Positions 61,947-64,000 of a DNA stretch of 64,000 bases are shown piece after piece; positions within the stretch are counted from its first letter, which is position 1; every line of letters begins with the position of its first letter. This DNA comes from Pseudovibrio axinellae (GTDB lineage: Bacteria; Pseudomonadota; Alphaproteobacteria; Rhizobiales; Stappiaceae), in assembly GCF_900110875.1 (NCBI RefSeq), contig NZ_FOFM01000003.1:124001-188000 (forward strand). Reading direction: 5' to 3'. The position numbers were made by a program, and so were the translations under genes. Under the pieces are notes generated by a model that made no database searches, was not told the origin of the DNA, and saw only the letters and a list, made by a program, of their open reading frames with translations.

Positions 61947-62459
61947 ATGATTGCAAATGGACTACTGCTTGTCTTTCCATTGCTGCTTGCAATTGCTGCG
62001 TTTTTTGATCTCTTCACCATGACAATCCCAAACAAGCTCAACTTGGTTTTGATACTCTCGTTTTTCGCGATGGCGTTTTTACTCCATATGCCAATTGAGC
62101 AGGTCGCTATGAGCTTTGCTCTTGGCCTAGGTGTCATGATTGTTGGCTTTGGCCTCTTCGCCCTTGGCTTAATGGGAGGGGGAGATGTCAAATTCCTGGC
62201 TGCAATCTCTCTTTGGTTTGGCCACTCCGTGAATATGTTGGAGTTTATCTTGCTCATGAGCATTTATGGGGGCGTATTAACGCTTATCATTTTGGCTTTA
62301 AGAAAGGTTCCGTATTTCCCGCAATTCATGCAAGGGCAGGCTTGGCTCCTAAAACTGCATGACAAGCAATCGGGTGTTCCCTACGGAATTGCAATCGCAA
62401 TTGCGGGTATCCAAGTCTATCCAAATACGAGTTGGTTCCTACAAATTCCGGCCTTGTAA
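61947..62459 (+). CDS. cpaA: prepilin peptidase, A24 family (CpaA/TadV)
   Basis: The 170-residue membrane protein has the A24 aspartates: Asp21 in FFDLFTMTIPN and Asp80 in GGGDVKF. About five hydrophobic helices are present. It would cleave the Flp prepilin. It is 109 bp downstream of the pilin gene. Confidence 0.9.
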   Translation: MIANGLLLVFPLLLAIAAFFDLFTMTIPNKLNLVLILSFFAMAFLLHMPIEQVAMSFALGLGVMIVGFGLFALGLMGGGDVKFLAAISLWFGHSVNMLEFILLMSIYGGVLTLIILALRKVPYFPQFMQGQAWLLKLHDKQSGVPYGIAIAIAGIQVYPNTSWFLQIPAL

Positions 62460-62689
62460 GCGGGCTGCAACCAAACAATCTAAATAAAGTATTAATCGTC
62501 CAGTATGGCGCTGTTGTTCTGAGCTAACATGCTATTATTTAAGCTGGTTTGCTGTTTACACATTGCCGTCTAAGTAAAATATGCAGATATAATTATCATT
62601 ACGCTAAATTAACTATGTATTGATATTTTTTGTTCAAATTAGATTTAACAAATGCTGCCAAAACAAATCTCTTAGAGGGTGGGTGCCAC

Positions 62690-63469
62690 ATGAAGGCCTC
62701 CAGAATTTTAGTTTTAATTATTGCTTTAAGCGCGGGTGGGTTAGCTGCTTGGCTTAACTTATCTTCTGGCTCGCGTGAGCAACCCCCAACAATTGTTGTT
62801 CAAGAGCAGTCCATCCCATCATTGGAAATTCTGGTTGCAGGTCAAGATCTTAAAGTAGGAACATCCCTTACTGATGGTGACTTGAACTGGGTAAATTGGC
62901 CAGAGGACTCCGTCTCCGATGGCGCAATTTTGCGTAATTCAAACCCCAAAGCTGATCAGGAATTCTTAGGCCAGATCGTAAAGTCTGCCATGTTCAGCGG
63001 GGAGCCAATTCGTGCAGAGCGTTTGATCAATACTGATAAGGGCTTCCTTGCAGCGATACTTCCAAGAGGTAAACGCGCAGTCGCTGTTTCAGTTGACGCA
63101 GTCACCACGGCAGGCGGTTTTATTCTTCCTGGCGATAAAGTGGATATTTTGCTCAGCATGCGGGCTCAAAAGCGCGACGAAGGTTACGTCAGCGACACAA
63201 TCCTTGAAAATATCAAAGTGCTCGCAATTGATACAACGACAGCTTCTGAAAACACTGAAAAAGCGATGTCACCGGATCAAACTGCCACATTGGAGCTGCT
63301 CCCTCATGAGGCCGAGGTGGTCGCGCGTGCAACTCAGATGGGGACCTTGTCGCTTTCATTGCGTAGTGCCGCTGATTCAAAGGATGGCCTCAAGCAACCT
63401 CCTCGGGTCAAAGGCGGCGTTAAGTTTGTGAAATTCGGGATTGCCTCCCAGTCTGTGAACGGAAATTAG
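62690..63469 (+). CDS. cpaB: Flp pilus assembly protein CpaB/RcpC
   Basis: The 259-residue protein has an N-terminal membrane helix (SRILVLIIALSAGGLAAWL) and the SAF-type domain of CpaB (ILVAGQDLKVGTSLTDGDLNW, VSVDAVTTAGGFILPGDKVDILL). It is thought to link pilin export to the secretin. The ATG 62690 follows GAGGGTGGG. The next gene starts 10 bp later. Confidence 0.92.
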   Translation: MKASRILVLIIALSAGGLAAWLNLSSGSREQPPTIVVQEQSIPSLEILVAGQDLKVGTSLTDGDLNWVNWPEDSVSDGAILRNSNPKADQEFLGQIVKSAMFSGEPIRAERLINTDKGFLAAILPRGKRAVAVSVDAVTTAGGFILPGDKVDILLSMRAQKRDEGYVSDTILENIKVLAIDTTTASENTEKAMSPDQTATLELLPHEAEVVARATQMGTLSLSLRSAADSKDGLKQPPRVKGGVKFVKFGIASQSVNGN

Positions 63470-63479
63470 TAGGTAAGCC

Positions 63480-64000
63480 ATGGTTTTTCTTCAACATATT
63501 GGCCTGGCAAAAGGCTTAGTGAAGAGCTTTAGTTATTTCAAAAAGCTCCTGCGCCTCACATTTGCCGTTGGTTTAGTGTTATCTGCACCACACAGCGCCA
63601 GCGCGCAAACGCACTTTGAGGCGACCGTAGAAGTCACCTCCCAATACAACGGAAAAGTGCGCCAGTTAAACGTTGGCAAAGGGCGTTCGATTGTTTTGAA
63701 CACGAACGAAGAAGTACGCGACGTCCTCGTTTCAAATCCAGACATAGCTGATGCCGTGGTTCGAACCAGAAACCGTGTGTTTGTATTTGGCAACGAAATT
63801 GGCCAAGCCTCCCTGGTGCTGTTCGGCAATGGTGGCAGGCAACTAGCGTCCTTTAATCTAAACGTTCAGCCAGACCCTTCCGGCCTTGTTGAAATCCTTG
63901 GAAGGTTGCTTCCAAATTCGGCAATCAATGCCGACATCATCAATGAGAGTATCGTTCTATCTGGTACCGCAGTTTCCCCACTCGAAGCGCAACAAGCCTA
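63480..64000 (+). CDS. cpaC: secretin CpaC/RcpA, N-terminal part (cut by window end)
   Basis: The first 173 residues show a signal peptide (FAVGLVLSAPHSASA) and the T2SS/T3SS pilus N-domain: GKGRSIVLNTNEEVRDVLVSNPDIADAVVRTRNRVFVFG. A BON-like part begins at the edge (LLPNSAINADIINESIVLSG). The gene continues past the window. It forms the outer membrane channel for Flp pili. Confidence 0.9.
   Translation, partial: MVFLQHIGLAKGLVKSFSYFKKLLRLTFAVGLVLSAPHSASAQTHFEATVEVTSQYNGKVRQLNVGKGRSIVLNTNEEVRDVLVSNPDIADAVVRTRNRVFVFGNEIGQASLVLFGNGGRQLASFNLNVQPDPSGLVEILGRLLPNSAINADIINESIVLSGTAVSPLEAQQA

Noticed and set aside
1-64000. tRNA, rRNA, CRISPR, insertion sequences, phage genes
   Set aside because: I looked for cloverleaf-like sequences, regularly spaced repeats, transposase motifs and phage structural genes and saw none I could support; this was by eye only, so a tRNAscan, CRISPR and IS search could still find weak cases.

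Overview
The window reads as a chromosomal segment of a marine-type alphaproteobacterium with roughly 50% GC, probably a Stappiaceae/Pseudovibrio-like member of the Hyphomicrobiales. This placement is inferred from gene content and protein style (alphaproteobacterial IF3 N-terminus, form II cox genes, Tad/Cpa pilus genes, an Irr-like box at bacterioferritin, a SorC-regulated nucleoside system), not from a marker-gene search. About 68 protein genes are supported. I see no tRNA, rRNA, CRISPR array, insertion sequence or prophage.

Layout. 1-5 kb: the end of a LysR regulator, an alpha/beta hydrolase, a GT4 glycosyltransferase, then translation genes infC (AUU start), a guanine-deaminase-like gene, rpmI and rplT. 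5-18 kb: accessory and housekeeping genes, including three GFA-fold zinc proteins (two in tandem), a PhoX phosphatase, a soluble chemoreceptor, a LysR/azoreductase pair, a glycosyltransferase, YtoQ, a DUF2799 lipoprotein, an SDR protein and two adjacent RNA methyltransferases. 18.5-24 kb: a form II CO-dehydrogenase-like cluster coxG-coxS-coxL-(TPR-like)-coxM. 24-31.5 kb: a membrane protein, an SDR, bfd-bfr with Irr-like sites, hrpB, mgsA-glk and a VWA protein.

32-48 kb is the most coherent region, a nucleoside import and catabolism island. It runs: SorC-family regulator, BMP-type substrate-binding protein, dual ATPase, two permeases, cdd, purine nucleoside phosphorylase, deoC, deoA, deoB, a PhyH-family dioxygenase and adenosine deaminase. 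It continues with a URC4/urg3 (DUF1688) gene, a uracil phosphoribosyltransferase with an altered PRPP loop, and a TrpF-like isomerase that keeps the catalytic Cys and Asp but has lost the anthranilate-binding Arg. The first part imports nucleosides and converts them to free bases, hypoxanthine and deoxyribose-5-P (then acetaldehyde and glyceraldehyde-3-P). The last three genes suggest a bacterial form of the URC route for breaking down uracil through phosphoribosylated intermediates, with the TrpF homologue as a possible new step. This is the best candidate for an undescribed system here, although terminator-like hairpins separate parts of it.

48-58 kb: retropepsin-like protease, HDAC-fold amidohydrolase, DUF805, dapE, two membrane proteins, truA/GNAT/fmt/def on the minus strand, and rmuC. 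58-61.5 kb: a LysR regulator divergent from a VOC protein, a nitrilase and a D-2-hydroxyacid dehydrogenase, likely a small inducible pathway. 61.6-64 kb: the start of a Tad (Flp) pilus locus (prepilin, cpaA, cpaB, cpaC), cut by the window edge.
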